Below, one piece after another: positions 13,565 through 26,901 of a stretch of 64,000 bases of DNA; positions within the stretch are counted from its first letter, which is position 1, and every line of letters begins with the position of its first letter. The stretch comes from Loxodes magnus (Eukaryota; Ciliophora; Karyorelictea; Loxodida; Loxodidae): positions 62,001-126,000 of the forward strand of contig CAMPDV010000152.1 of NCBI GenBank assembly GCA_946699065.1, given 5' to 3'. A model generated the notes under the pieces. The model had not been told where the DNA came from. It did not search any database and saw only the letters and a program-made list of their open reading frames with translations. The translations under genes and the position numbers were made by a program.

Positions 13565-16500
13565 ATGAAAGAAAATCAAAAGTTCAGGTAGCAAGCTAAA
13601 TTAATACCTAATATTTTATCTAAACAAAGAACAATAAAGAAGTAGAATGCATAAAAAGGCTAGTTAAAGCTTCATAAACTCACTGATAGTGAAAATTAGC
13701 TTCTACAGGCTGTTTCCACTTCTTTAGTGACAAAGCATTTTGTTTAGAAAAATTAATCTTAAAAACAGCTACAGGTAGCAAGCAGTTCGGTTCCTAAATA
13801 AAACGAATTAAATAAGAGTTATGATAGAGTTCTTAATTGGCAATAAGCGTAATAGTTTAAACTTGAATCCAGAGTTTAAATTCCCATTTTCTCTGAAAAT
13901 CTTCAATTACATAAGCAGAACATGATATTTAACGAAAGATAAAGTCTAAACAAGTCTGTTGATATAATATTATAGTAATAGAAAAACTGCAATGAATAAA
14001 ATGATTATTCTAATAATAATATTTAGCTGCCTAGTCTAAATTAAAGCTACTAGAAAATCCATAGTCGACCAACTTCTGACTTTTTGAGCTAGAGCACAAA
14101 AAATATTAGTACAGGCTAAAAGAAAAAAACTCATAAACCTCATGACTTAAACATATCCAATGCTCAAGAAATTACAAGTTTATCCACATATGAAAGAGAT
14201 AAAAGTCCTTAAACCTGTTAGCTTAATCCAAGTTCAAGTAAAATCGCAACTAGTTTTTCTAATTACGTTTTAAACAAAATGAAACATAAAAAAATCTAAG
14301 GCTTTTAGAAAGCTTCAGAAACTCAATAAGACTAGAGCAAGTAAAAGGATTAAAACTACAATTGAGAAGTCTAAAGTCCTTTGGATTCAAGTTAGAATTT
14401 TAATATTATTGGAAGCCAATAAAATGTTAAAGTCTTTTAGCTTAATTTTTCTAAATAGCGATCTAAGACTCCAGACTTCGCCTAGATTGAAGACTCAGAC
14501 ACATCAGGAAGTTCTTAAAATATTTTCTAACTTCAGACTCACACCAAATTTACAAAAATTCCAAACCCAACAAACTGTGATCAGATTTTCTAAAAAAGTC
14601 CTTAATAAGACAATCTGAAGCTAGCGAAATCAGAAATAGAAAACAATTAGTAAGTAAATAAAATAGAAAAATAAAGAAGAACAAACTAGATCAAAAATAA
14701 AATTAACTCTACTATAACTACTAAATTCTAGCAACGAAAGTAATAAGAAGGCTTAAAATAAGCAAATGAATTATAAAAATACTTAGTAGTAAAAAGTAAG
14801 CCGAAAGTCGAAAGAAAAGAAATTATTAAATAATAGAAGAAAGATCTTAAAGTGGATACTTTAAAGGTATAAAATAATCCTGAAACAATTGACAAGCCTT
14901 TAAAAAAGTAAAGATCTAAATCTTTTAATATTAGAATCCTGTAAGAAGATTAAAATGATATCTAAAACTTTTAGTAATAGCACCAAGCAAATATTGAGCA
15001 GACATAATTATCTCCATCTTAGGAGGTTAAAAAAGTAAATGAAGTAAAGCACTATAAAGTTAGAAAAATGATTAAATAGATAATATAAACTTAAGATGAT
15101 AATTCTCAAAAAGAAAACAAAAGCAGAGTTGAAAACATTGAAAACTTGTCTAGTATAGGTGCTGCTGAAGTTGGTAGTTCCCCTTTCTAAGCTTTAACTC
15201 CTTAGAACTAGTTACCTTGTCAATAATTTTCTTCTTCTCAAACTCCTTCATCCTAAGAAGTGTAATAGACATATGCAAGAAAGTTCAATAGAGCAATAAC
15301 TACGGTTCATTCGGCTTTTAAAGAAAGATGAAAATTTTATAATTAATAGAATAATGAAAACTAAGAAAACTAGATGCCTAGTCCTAAAAGTGCTTGTGGC
15401 AATCCAAATTTATTTAAAAATTTAGAGCATACAAAGCAAAATTTAAAAGAATAGTTTAAATCTACTAATGAAAATAAAAAGCATTTTCAAGCTGAAAAAG
15501 AAAAGTTCAATCCAGATCAAACTTAAAATTAAAAGCTAGTACAAAATGTCCAAAATGTACTTAGAAAGTGCTTTAATCAAAACAATTTTAATAAATAAGC
15601 TTATTTTTAAAAGAAAAACTTAGCTAGCATACTTTTAAAAACTATTAAAAGTAAAGCATCTTAAGAAATATCCGATGATGAAAAAAATTAGCAAACTTTA
15701 GCTAATCAAACTATTGAAGAAAATAAAGAAGATAAATCTCCTGATCAGATTTTAGATGAAAGTATGTAGTAGGAAGATTAGGAGAACGTTTAAGAAACAA
15801 ATTAAGAACGACTATAATAAGCTAAAAAATTAACTAAGACATAAATTTTTCAATTGAACTAAAAGATTATACTCAAATGACTAAGAAAATACTCAAAACC
15901 AACCATTGAAACTCTTTGCTACGATAAATTAGTAGATCTTAAATATTTATTATAGAACGAAGAATTACCTCAAAGAAGACTAAATCATCAAAATTTCGAA
16001 AGGCAACACAAATATTTTTTGGAAATTTTCAATGAGTGAATACAGAATCTCTAATATAATTTAGAGTAAATTCCTGAAGAATTCAAAAAATGGTTTTCAA
16101 AAAACTTGGATGACTTATATTAGTGGAAATAAGTAGATAGTTTTACAAGGTTTGAAATAAACAGAATATAAAATATATCATAGTCCACAACAGAATAAAG
16201 AAAGTAAGTTTTTAAATTAGATTAATCTATATCATGCTTACTGTTTTTTTTATTTTATCCAAGCATTTCATTCGAATAATTTGCTTAAGTCCTTAGAAGT
16301 GCAAAATAAATCTTAGCGAAGAAGCTAATTAGAGAAATCTACTTATATTTGGTAGTATTTTGTAGTTTAATATCCTTCAACGTTTTTTAGCAGTGGGAAG
16401 AAATGCAAATGATTTTTTTGTTATAAAGCAGGATATCATGAAGTGAAATCATGTCAAGTAATTAAGCGTAAGTTATCTTATATTTAGAAGAATAATGATG

Positions 16501-16640
16501 GAATATCACATAAGCTAATAACTGGTGAAAAAATGCAAAAAATAGTAGAGAGTGAAGAGCTTAGCAGCTAAGTAGAAAAAAGAATATATGATTTCGGGAA
16601 AAAATTGCTTTCTATTCTCAAGATAGTGGAAGAGAAATGA
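13565..16640 (+). CDS. RasGAP-like family protein, member 2 (complete)
   Basis: Exons 13565-16203, 16221-16467 and 16488-16640 give 1012 residues. Introns are 17 and 20 nt (GTAAG...TTAG and GTAAG...TTTAG). The start is chosen because three other members begin with a similar Met-Lys-rich leader at the same distance. Residues 1-750 are Gln/Ser/Lys/Asn-rich and probably disordered, with the short motif KQRSKTPDF shared with the member at 24868. The conserved part covers about 755-1012. Trp772 and Trp825 are TGA codons and Trp843 is TGG. Exon 2 (residues 880-962) holds SKHFIRIICLSPQ and NLLIFGSILQ, and exon 3 is the family's 50-residue tail (NNDGISHKLITGEKMQKI). The likeness to RasGAP/IQGAP C-lobes is tentative. 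The catalytic Arg-finger region is not recognisable, so it may be a non-catalytic scaffold. Confidence 0.95.
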
Positions 16641-16860
16641 AATGTTTACTTTTATACTCTTTTTAGGTTATATAAAATAAAAAATAACTCAATATATTTC
16701 AACGTAAAAATTAATTTTTAAATGAATGTATCATAATAAAATGCTTTACCATATCTACATTTTTTACTTATTCTTGTACATTTATTAAATAAGCGACAGA
16801 GTTTCGTTATGATCCCAAAAAAATGAATTTTATGATTCTTCTATAAATAATATTTCTATT

Positions 16861-18066
16861 ATGCTTGCTAAATCTTTATCTTTTATCAATATGTATCGTT
16901 TAATCTTTTCATCGCTCACTTATTTATTTCTTAAAATCATTTAAATTTAAAATTACAACTAACTTGATTATTTCCTTTTAAGCTACATTAAAAAGGAATT
17001 TAAATCCTTTTTACTAAGGTTTTAGACTATTTCTTAATTAAATATCTCAAAAGATATAAACTATTACCAAGCATATTAGCTTCTTAGTTTACTTATCTAA
17101 TTACTTTAATTAAGGTTTTTAAACTAAGATGTCTTTGTATTTTATAATAAATCAAAATGATTCCTAAATTTAGTTTTCTCTAAATGTAAATAAGGAAATT
17201 AAAGCAACCTTTGATTAAATTAATCTCCATAATAAGAATGCTTATTATGTGAAAGAAAGTACCCATTAGTATAATCTTAACTCTATTAGGCAGATCTTAT
17301 CCCTGCTTATTTCTTAATCAACTATTTTTTTTCTTTCTTGCAACTATTTTACAAATGTTCCAATAAAGAACTTTACATTTAGTTTTTCTATTTCATTTGA
17401 AGTTAATTTTACTTAGAAATAGTTTGAACATAAGAACCTAAAATGAAGGTTTTTATATTTGCTGATAAAATGAAGAAGTGAAAAGAGAATATTTATAGAA
17501 AGGTAAAGCTTTATTTAAGAAATTATTAATACAATAGAGATCCCAACTTAAAATAAAGCAGTGCAGGGGAAGTAAAAGAAGCAAGTTATCTAGATTTTGT
17601 AAACAACCATTTAAATAAATATATCCTACATAGAGAAAACATAATAAAAGAAACTAAATCTAAAAATTAAACTAACTCTCAAAAAGAATATATTCAATAC
17701 AAGTTTTATTTTTATTAGTTTATCAACAGAGGCTAGTTATTCAAAAGGCGTATATAAAACTTTAGACTTTTAATATGCTATGAAGTTTTATTATAAGGAA
17801 TTGAAGGAATGAATATTAAGCTTGATCCAGATATAAAAATTGAAAATTATTCTATCTGGCATGTATTTATATATCATGATAAAATACCAACACCAATTAA
17901 AATATGTCTTCAATATTTTGCACATAAAGGCTGTGAAATGTAACTTGCAGTAGTAGTTTTAAAGTTCAATCCCGATTAACTTGTAAAAAAGGATCTCAAC
18001 CTTGGTCATTAACAATAAAAATTATAGTTAAAGATTTGAATTAAAATATTAAAAATTCATCAATGA
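16861..18066 (+). CDS. Probable protein of unknown function, about 401 residues
   Basis: The frame runs from ATG 16861 to TGA 18064-18066. The first half is hydrophobic and basic. The second half is more typical of a folded protein (SYLDFVNNHLNKYILHREN; KLDPDIKIENYSIWHVF). A shorter version could start at ATG 17443. In-frame TGA at 18037 would be Trp or the true stop. A diverged homologue lies at 2735-3300, where the SYLDFVNN region is recognisable. It lies 220 bases downstream of the family member ending at 16640 on the same strand. No family is recognised. Confidence 0.4.
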
Positions 18067-18837
18067 TTCCTTTAATAAAACTTACTAAGAATCTAAATAA
18101 TAAGTTGGATACTAAGATAAATGTTTATAATAAAAAGGTCTCTATTTAATAAAACCTTCTATCCCTTTTACTTTACATAGATGATTTTTCCCTTTTTTAT
18201 ATATAAATTTAACTATTTTAGTTATAGCTTATCAATTATTTTTCTCACTTATAAAATTTGCGGATTTACTTAGAATAATTGGCTATTATATCTAAAAAGC
18301 TTTATCATTGCCAAGAAAATTTATTATTTCCAAATTTATCCAAAAATGAAGAAAAGATATTGGCTTTTTTAATTTGCTTTATTCAATTGATTGCTAATCT
18401 ACTCATTTTATATGAGTGATCTTTATATCTTCGACTGGAAAAATTATCTATTTTATAGACGAAATCCAAATGTTAATTTTTTTCTAAAGACCTCAAATGT
18501 AAATTAAAATAGAGGGAAATACTTTTTAACCTTTAGTGATTATTTTAATTAAATGTTTACTAATCTACCTTTATCTTATTTCCTTTAATTAAAGCACTAT
18601 TTATTTAAAATTTTTGGCTAGAGTGTATCTTCTCTTTTTTAACCCTCATGCTTTTAGGTTAATATAAAAAATTGGAGGATTAAATTTAAATTATTTACTT
18701 TAAGTTACTTTAATTTTTCTTAATTATGTGCTCAAAAAGATTTAAGTTGCATTAGATATCTAAAGTTATACTCTTATATATGTTTCTTAATTAACTTGAT
18801 GATTCTGTTATTATTAAGATAATCATATATGATAAGC
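18067..18837. other. Intergenic between convergent candidates
   Basis: Very AT-rich, with no assigned gene. Parts align loosely with 3500-4600 of the first segment copy, for example the AATTTGAGTTTAATGAAA-type block near 4310 and 18790. Confidence 0.4.
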
Positions 18838-19790
18838 TCAAAGTTAGAAATTACTTTGAGCTTTTAGTTACTATAAAATCAGACTTTCACTTTGTAGTCC
18901 ATTCCATCTTTTTTGATTTTTTTAAGATAGTTATAATTATTATTTTTTCTATCTAGGATTTACATTAAAAATCAGAATTTACAAATATTTTTCATAACGA
19001 AAATTTATATTCTTGATATATGGAATCCTGAATGAGCTGAAATGAAATCTTTTTTAAGAATTTCTTAAGCAGATTGAATCTATTAAGTACTCAGTTTACT
19101 ACTTTATTTAGGTGATATTTCAAAATTAGTGAAGTTCTTCCTAACTTGTTCGTGTATTTGCATACGTTTTATCGACTCTATTTTTCAAATAAATCAATTT
19201 TTCTAGTTTTAACTATATTTTGTATATTTTCATATGGATATAAAGCATATTTCAGCTACTTCTAACTTCAATATTAAAAAACCCATATATTTGAAAATCA
19301 TTTATGTCTCCTAATATTTAAATTTAATAGCCCTTCTACTATATTATACTCTTACATCATCTATCTTCATTTCAACTTCAATAATATCTACTCATAAGCG
19401 AATGATTGAACTAAAGGCTTAAATTTAGAAAAAGATAACTTTTTTCTTTCTTAATAAATAGCTTCCATTGAAGTATTTGCTTTTCACTCTCAATTAACCC
19501 TAGATATATAATTATCTATAGCCATCATATTATTATTCCAAAGATACCTTTTCTCTTTTGATCCTATTCTCTAGCCAACTAAAAGTTATCATGTTTTAAA
19601 TAGTTACGAGTATTCAAATAAGAAGAAGGAATCGTTCTTTTGCTATTAAATTAGAACTTAAAGTTACAACTACTTTATTATCCCTAGTCCTTTCTTATTG
19701 AAACTTATCGTGGTCTAGTTTTTACTACAGAATAGTGATTATTAGGTGATATACTAATAAAAGTGTGCAATCTAATTCTTGCTTGAAGGA
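18838..19790 (-). pseudogene. Diverged counterpart of the gene at 4602-6304
   Basis: The minus strand aligns in patches with 4602-6150, best near 19700-19790 against 5980-6050 and near 19570-19620 against 5830-5880 (NFQLARE against AFQQAKE). The frame slips between patches. A TGA at 18838-18840 could end a residual frame. It is probably decayed, but unmodelled tiny introns could mimic this. Confidence 0.3.
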
Positions 19791-21179
19791 TTTTAGATTA
19801 TAACTTTATAAAAATTAGAATCTTGCTTTTTGCAGTTAGCTATTAAAAGATATAAAAAGAGGAAATTTATCTTAGCATAAGTATCAAAATTAATAACCTT
19901 TTACTACAAAAAAAGGAACTAACTATTCCTCCATTAGTAGCAATATCAGTAAGAAAGTTGTGCATAAGACTTTGAATCTAATAAGATAATAGCAACTATA
20001 AGAGATACTAGTGAGTAAAAGGTATAAATAAGGAATTTAGGAATTAATAAATAGCTACCATTAATCTTTTAGATTATTATACTATGCTCCTTTTTTCATT
20101 CTAAACTTTAGCTTTAGATCAGTATATTGCTAATACCCTATTTTATTCATATAAATTGCTTCTTTAGCAGCATATTAAAATATATAAGCTTTTAGAATTA
20201 TGGTGCCATAATATAATGTAATGTCTCTTTAGTTTAAATCAGAGGTTATTATAATTAAAATTTTGATATAGAAGCTAAAACAGTCTGTTTATCTACGAAC
20301 GTGGATGGTTTTGGGTATTTTAACTATAAATAAATATCTTAAATGCTTGTTGGTGCTAACTTTGAAGTATCCTTTGGTATTTGAAAAAAATTAAATCTTA
20401 CCTGAAATTTATACCTCTATGCTTAAATCGAAAAAGTATATGAAAAAATTTAAATTAAGGTAGTATAAATAATATTTGAAGATAACGATACCTAAATTTC
20501 CATTGCATTAGTTAGCAATCCTATCAATTACATTTAATGTACCCTAATCTCAGTCACTAAGACTATATAAATTTAATTATACAGAATTATTTTATTTCCT
20601 TTAGGAACTAATATTCACACTACAAAGATACAAGCATACTTATAGTTCTAAATTAAAATAACAATTTTCTAGCTTTTTTTTAATATTAATCCTTAATTAA
20701 ATTCTAAATAATAACGTATGATTTAGATGGTTTGTAATACTTTACATTGTAAGAGTAAGTCAATCAAATACTAACCAATTTTATTATTCTAAGAGTTTGA
20801 TTAAACTCACATGTAGATATAAAGTTACTATTTCCTGTATATTTCTTTGATTCCTTTTTATTTATAACATTTAGGACTATATTTCAACTGATTCTTACCA
20901 AGAATGAAATAGTTTTATAAGCTTAATTAGAGCTATATTTTCATATTATCAAGTGTCTGATATTTAGATATTCAAATTAGAATCCTTTTAAAGGTTGAGA
21001 GTCTTGATATATTAAAATATCCTAAGTTTTAGTTAGTTCCTTTAAGATGTAAATTCTAATTATTTAACTCACTTTATTAAATCTAAAATATTAAGAATTA
21101 AGTAATTAATAAGCCAAGCAGATGTAATGCTTGAAGGTTCATTTTAATTTTTCTCAGATAATTATAGCAGGATAACACT
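19791..21179. other. Intergenic, counterpart of 6305-7061 plus inserted DNA
   Basis: Bases 20340-20710 align with 6650-6980. The block 20590-20710 is strongly conserved. From 20711 to 21100 there is about 400 bases with no counterpart in the first copy, an insertion here or a deletion there. No gene was identified. Confidence 0.45.
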
Positions 21180-21668
21180 ATGAAATCAAAAATACCTGAT
21201 TATGACATTTATAATCGTTTCTAAAAGGAAAGAAAAGCAAATAGACCTAAATTTAATATTTAGAAATAAAGAGAAGAAGAGAGCAAAGCATTTATACTAA
21301 AGAGCTAAAAGTTTCAAAAAGGGAAAGCAATATATAATTATTTAGCTTTAAGATAAGTTTAGGATAATTTTTTAAATCAATGGTATTTCTTTTTTAAGGT
21401 TGAAGAACAAATCGTATTTTAGAAATCTACTTAGAAGCTGCTAAATAATTCTCTAACATTGCTAAGTATTAAATACCGTTAATAAGAGACAGATTATAGT
21501 ACTTCTTCCTTTTGAAAAATGAATTGGATAGCTTAGAGCAAGGATGGCTATTTTCAATAAGCATATAAAACGCATATTAATAAAAGGGATATAAAAGACT
21601 AAAAATAAGTTTTACATCTTAAGGATAGATGTTCCTAAGCAAAAAAATAGAATTAAACATTATTATGA
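21180..21668 (+). CDS. Small basic protein, 162 residues, conserved in the duplication
   Basis: ATG 21180 to TGA 21666-21668. It opens with MKSKIPDYDIYNRFQKE and is Lys/Gln/Glu-rich throughout. One in-frame TGA (just before KMNW) would be Trp. The strongest support is comparison with 7062-7455: the first twelve codons differ mainly in third bases, which is expected of protein-coding sequence. It is convergent with the family member on the other strand, and the two stop codons are only 42 bases apart, so 3' ends must be short. Function is unknown. Confidence 0.6.
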
Positions 21669-21710
21669 GTATAATAAAAGTAACTTAGAATGAAAAAATA
21701 AATCAATTAG

Positions 21711-24700
21711 TCATTGCTTTAAGGAACTCTTCAGAATAGTAAGAGCATTTTTGCCGAAATCAGTAATTTTCGAATCTATTTCTTATCTAAGTTATTCATT
21801 TTCAGCTATTTTTTACATTTGCTCTCCAGTTACAAGCTTGTGAGATATTCCATCGTTGTTTCTCTATATTAAACATTACACTAAATTCATTCAAATAGTT
21901 TCATTTCAAGATATCTTCTTTAATTACTATTTCTTCACTTTTATCTCTTCCAGCTGATGAAAAACTTAGAAGTATATAAATTTGTAAAATACTTCCGAAA
22001 ATAAGCAAATTTTTTAAATTAGCTTCCTATGTAAGTTTTATCTTGATCTACTAAGGACTTACGCATAAGATTCTAATAAAGTGCTTAGATATAATAAAAA
22101 ATATCAGAAGCATTAAATTAATTTTTCTGTATCATAGTAGCTTACTTTTTTTCCTAGGCAAAGGCTGCTGCTACATTTTGAATCCTATTTTATTCGTATC
22201 GTGATACTTTTCATAGTTATCGTTAATCTTCTATATTTACGAATATTTTAGCTAGTCATATTTTAACCTCTTCTGGTAATATCTCGAAGCTATTTTGTAG
22301 ACTCTATATTCACTAGTTAAAAATTTCTTAGAAATACTTAAGTTACATTTCCTAATTTTGGTGGTTATACTTCGTTTGAAGTTAATCTTAATTAAGAAGC
22401 AAGTATTTAAAATCTACCAGCTTGTCATAACAAACAGTTTCGATTGTTTACTTAGAATATTTCCTAAGCCATTTGAGGAGAATTTTCTAGTTCTATAAGA
22501 AAATTTGTTCCTTTGATAGAATTTAAATTTGTTATTAAGGATGTTAAGATGATTCTATTTCTTATTCTTAAGTGGACTCTGAATTTTCCGTAACTATTTT
22601 GATTTTTAAATTATTTTTTAGCTAATTTGTCTCGATAATTTCTTCTTATTTAGTTTATTCTTTCTTTTCAGATTTTTCAGCTGTTGTATTTTATTCTGCT
22701 GATCCTTGTAATTACTTAGCTTCTTATTCATTTGGAAGTTCTTTCGAAGATTATTTTTTAATAGCATTTATTAGAACATGAGTAAAGCTAGTTTTTTATA
22801 AAAATTCCTGCTTATTAAAGTTGTTTTTATTGAATTCCTTTTTTAGGATATTTTGAACGCTTTGAACTAATGATTTATTTTGCTATTTTTATGGATTAGT
22901 GGCTTCATCTAGTTTTTCTTCTTAGTCTTTTTCGTTTTTTGATTATAAAAATGGAATTTTATTACTTTATCCTTTCTAATTCAAGCCAGATATAAAGTTT
23001 TTTAAAGTGAACTTACTTTAAGTGCTTTATTGCTAATTTTCCGAAGCTTATTCAGTTTTTTCTTATTATGATGTCTCTTAAGTTTGCTTAGGAATCTAAG
23101 TAGATGTTCTGGTAATTTTCTTTATGTTATGCTAAATTTAGGCTTAATCATTCAAAGTCTATAATTTTTACGGAGGTTTCTTCTATTAAAACTAATTTTT
23201 AGCTGGAGTCTTTTATTTTACTGGTGGGCAATAACTTGTGATTTTTTCAATGTTTCCCACAACATTTTTTGGTATATTTCTGTTTTCAGTAACTATTAGC
23301 TAAGGTTCATTCTCTGTATGGTTTTTTAACTTTCTCATAAACTGTTTTAGAAATTAAGCTTCCTCTTTTTATTTTAAAGGAGAGAGTTGTACTTGCTTAA
23401 GAGTATCTTTCTTTTATAAAGTTTTATTCGTGCTACTATCTCATCTTTCTTCCAAAACTATCAAGTTTTAGGATTTAGATCTATTATCATTTAAAGATGA
23501 CATCAGACTATCCGGATTGTTAATTTAGTTACCTGAGCTAGCCTGAGATTCACAGCTATCTTGTTAGCTTGTTGAAGTTGAAGTATTCTTTAAGAACTCA
23601 GGACTTAGCATTAGCTATTTGAATTCTTCAACTCTCTCTTAGAATTACTGAATTGTTTTTCTTTAATTTTAGTTGCTTATAGAGACTAAAGTTTTATTCC
23701 TTCTTATTTTATTCTTTGAATCATTTTATTCCTTTTTTTATATGGCATTTTGTTGTTGTTCCTGTCCATTTATCGGCTAAGGACTTAAACCTTCAATATT
23801 GTTTTTAAATTGTATATTAATGATTTAATTAGAACTGAAAGTTACCCTTCCTCTAGGTTTCCTTTGATATGTTCTTTAAGGACTTGGTGAAATATCTCTT
23901 TAATTCTCACAAATGAAATCTGGAGTTTTAGATCTTTGCTTTTCCAGAACTTAAGGGTTTACTTCATCGTCTTCATTAATAGTAATTTTATAAGAGCACT
24001 ATTCAGTCTCTTTTTGATTCTAGTTTTCTTATACGGAAGGTTAAATACACTTGACGTTAGTTAATTATTCTGAAATCTTCAAAGTCTTCTAGACATCTTT
24101 TATCTTTTTTAGATGTACTTGCTACACTGCAATTTTTGAAAACGGCGAAGATGTTGTATTTATGTTCTACTTTGGCTAGTATGTTTAAGGACTTCTATCC
24201 AGATGTTAAGAAGAACTATTAGATGAATCTTTAAAATTTGGACTGTTTTAGGAGTTTTAGAAGTTTCTGCTTTTGCTAGTTGTAATTCCAAAATGACTAA
24301 AGCTTATACTTAAATTATTTAAATCTTATCTACTTTAGACACTTGGAACGCTACTTGTAATACTAGGAAGAGAAATATCACTATTCTATATCTCTTTCTA
24401 TTATTTGAATTTTGGACTTCTTTCTATAATTGAGCTTTTTTTATTTTTAGGCCTTTATAAAATATCAAATGACTTATTTAAGCTTTACATTTCTTGGTTA
24501 CCCTAGATAATAAGTTTAGTATCTTAGCTATTTTCGGATATAATAGGTATGAAAGAATTTGTTTCGAATCTAATTAGATTCACTTACTACTTATACTAGT
24601 TTAGATCAAAGCTTTTAGTTAAGGTATTTGCCTTTGGAATTAGTTAATTGCTAACATTGGTTGGTTGCTTTTTCAATTTACTTGAGAGGTTTATTTCTTT

Positions 24701-24868
24701 ATGGATTTTAAAACTTTAAATACTCTACAAAAGTTCAGTTTCCCCTTCAGTGAGTTTATAGAGTTTAAGCTAAGATCTATTCATCTATTTCTTTACTTTT
24801 TTCTACTTCAAAGGGTCTACTTATACCCATTTGGTTTGTAGCTTGAGATTTAGATCACTCTCTTTCAT
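21711..24868 (-). CDS. RasGAP-like family protein, member 3 (complete)
   Basis: Exons on the minus strand are 24868-22146, 22126-21880 and 21863-21711, giving 1040 residues. Introns are 19 nt (22127-22145) and 16 nt (21864-21879). Exon 2 is 247 nt and exon 3 153 nt, exactly as in members 1, 2 and 4. The N-terminal region is rich in Ser, Gln and Asn, with repeated Ser-Pro-Gln-type sites and KQRSKTPDF. The C-terminal domain has LKWLRKYSK with TGG (22469-22471) where members 1 and 2 use TGA. It has TGA (22256-22258) where members 1 and 2 use TGG. Exon 2 reads SKHFIRILCVSPQ and NLLIFGSILQ. The stop TGA (21711-21713) is at the family position. Confidence 0.95.
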
Positions 24869-25677
24869 ATTTAATATTTATAATAAAGTTTAAAAATTTA
24901 GAGTTTAATAGCTAACTAAATAAGCTTATAACTATATAGTCACTAACTTTTATCTACCCCAATTATTTTAAGTTTTTGAGTATTTATTTAGTTATTTAAT
25001 CTCCTTCCTTTATTTAATTTAATATCAATTTTATGATATTATTTATCTTTTTTAGTTTATCTTGGCTATCTAATTTACTTCTTAGATACTCCTGCTTATT
25101 CTAGCGTTAACATTCCATTGATATATTAAATAAATATACTATATGTTCTAAGATTATTCTTTTATATTATTCATTCTAACTATTCAGACTTACTATATTT
25201 TAAATTCTTATTTTAGATATCAGTATTAGCTTTATTTAAAATTTTGCTATAGAGCAAGACTCCAGATTTTTAGAGTTTTATTACTTGCGACTATTTTACT
25301 TGTATATTCAGCAAGCATATGATTTAATTTCTTTTCTCTCCTTTAAAAACTCTTATTATTATACTCCATTTACTTTAAAGCCAGCCTCATTTAACATTAT
25401 CAGTCTTAAATGAAAATAAATTTAGCTTTAGCTATTAATTTAAAAGTCTGGTTAATACTGAAAAAATTAAGAATTTAATGACTGCTACTTTTAGCATCTT
25501 GGTACATTCTTATCCTATTACTTGAATATCTACTTTTAATACCTCTTTAAATCTAATCACTCTATCTACTCCTTTCTTATGCTTTAAGTTGGTATACTAA
25601 TAGTTACTTTTTTGTGCTTGCTTAAATTGCTAAAATTTTGTTATCTGATATTTCTAACTTTGAGCTAGTTCTTGCAT
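24865..25677 (-). CDS. Possible basic protein, 270 residues, uncertain
   Basis: The frame runs from ATG 25677 (MQELAQSQKYQITKFQQ) to a TGA overlapping the start codon of member 3. Codons have more G in the first base than in the others, as real genes here do. Three in-frame TGA would be Trp. The overlap with the next start makes it doubtful that this is the true end, and part of the frame may be the upstream region of member 3. No family is recognised. Confidence 0.3.
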
Positions 25678-26901
25678 TAGGAAAAATAGAGTAAGAGGAG
25701 AAGCTTATTGAGCTGTAAGATTTATAGAAGACTAGACATTTAAATGGTTAAAATCTAGCTTAAATGAAATAAGACATCACTATCTAAATTCTTGCTTATA
25801 AGCACCTAAATTACCTATCATTATAGTTCCCTAAAATAGATTAAGATCTAATAAATATCCTTTCTTATCTTATATAAATACAGTCTAAGTTTATAAAATA
25901 AAAGCATATAAAATTGATTTTTACTACTGTTATATCATCCAAGGCTTTACACTCTATTACTAAATATAAAAACAGTAAAGAGACTAAGAGTAGTTAGTTA
26001 GTGTATATAGAATAGCTATTATATACATTAAGAACTATAGTAGACTAGTAGTCTTCATTTCTAGTATGGTTTAGGGATACTAGCTGGCTAATTAGATTAT
26101 CTGAAGTTATTAAAATTAGTATGCTTTTAAGCCTTTTTTTAGATTTTGGTAGTTAGATTATTTAATCTATCCATGTTAAGATTAGCAGGCAATAGGTTGA
26201 CTAAGGAGTATAAGGGTTGTGAAGATAGAAAGATTGAGTAAAGGCAGATATTTTGGATATAATGAAGCATCTAGCATTTAATTTTAATCTTAAACTTAGG
26301 ATAAAATTAAGGTGAAGGAGAAGACTTATAAAGTGAGCTACTTATTATATAGAAGCTTAAATCAGAAAATCACCCAAAAGCTTATATTAATACTTAAATC
26401 AGTAATCTAGTATACTATGAATAGCCTTAATACCTTTTAATTTAAAACCTAGGAGTCTAGTTTAAAAAATAGAATGAAGTGAATAAATTTAGGAGAATTA
26501 GGCTAACTTTTATAGGATAAAATGGTAAAGTGCTTGATAGCTCTTATTATAAATATTAACTAAGCAACACTTAATAAGTTAATTAACAAAGTAATTAAAC
26601 TCTTTGTGTGCACTTTTATAAGGATAATTAACGGGGATGGCAATATTAATTATCATAGCTTATTGAAGCTAACCACCTATAAATAAATTTAAAGCTTAAA
26701 TTTCTATTTAAAGCAAGCTTTTAAAAGGTTTTATTATATGATAAAAGCTCATAAGAGTTCGTCAGAACGAATCGAAAGTTTGTTAACTCTTACTCCCTTT
26801 ATAGAAGCTCATTAATCAAGTATAATACATAATCTACTGCTATAAAATAAAAAATAATGATTATTAACTAAAATGATATCTAATTTAGCTTAAATTTAAA
26901 C
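25678..26901. other. Unresolved, about 1.2 kb
   Basis: A plus-strand frame from ATG 26173 to TGA 27127-27129 has only one internal TGA and reads reasonably. It overlaps a competing minus-strand candidate at 26902-27369, and I could not decide between them. No domain or repeat is seen. Confidence 0.35.

Noticed and set aside
14409-14618. Standard-code frame of 69 codons as a small gene
   Set aside because: It lies in another frame of family member 2, whose own frame is supported by paralogues.
1978-16557. Apparent TGG/TGA exchange in GAGTGGAGA against GAGTGAAGA as more proof of TGA = Trp
   Set aside because: After removing the 20-nt intron 2 the frame differs. The codons are GGA against GAA, so this site says nothing about Trp.
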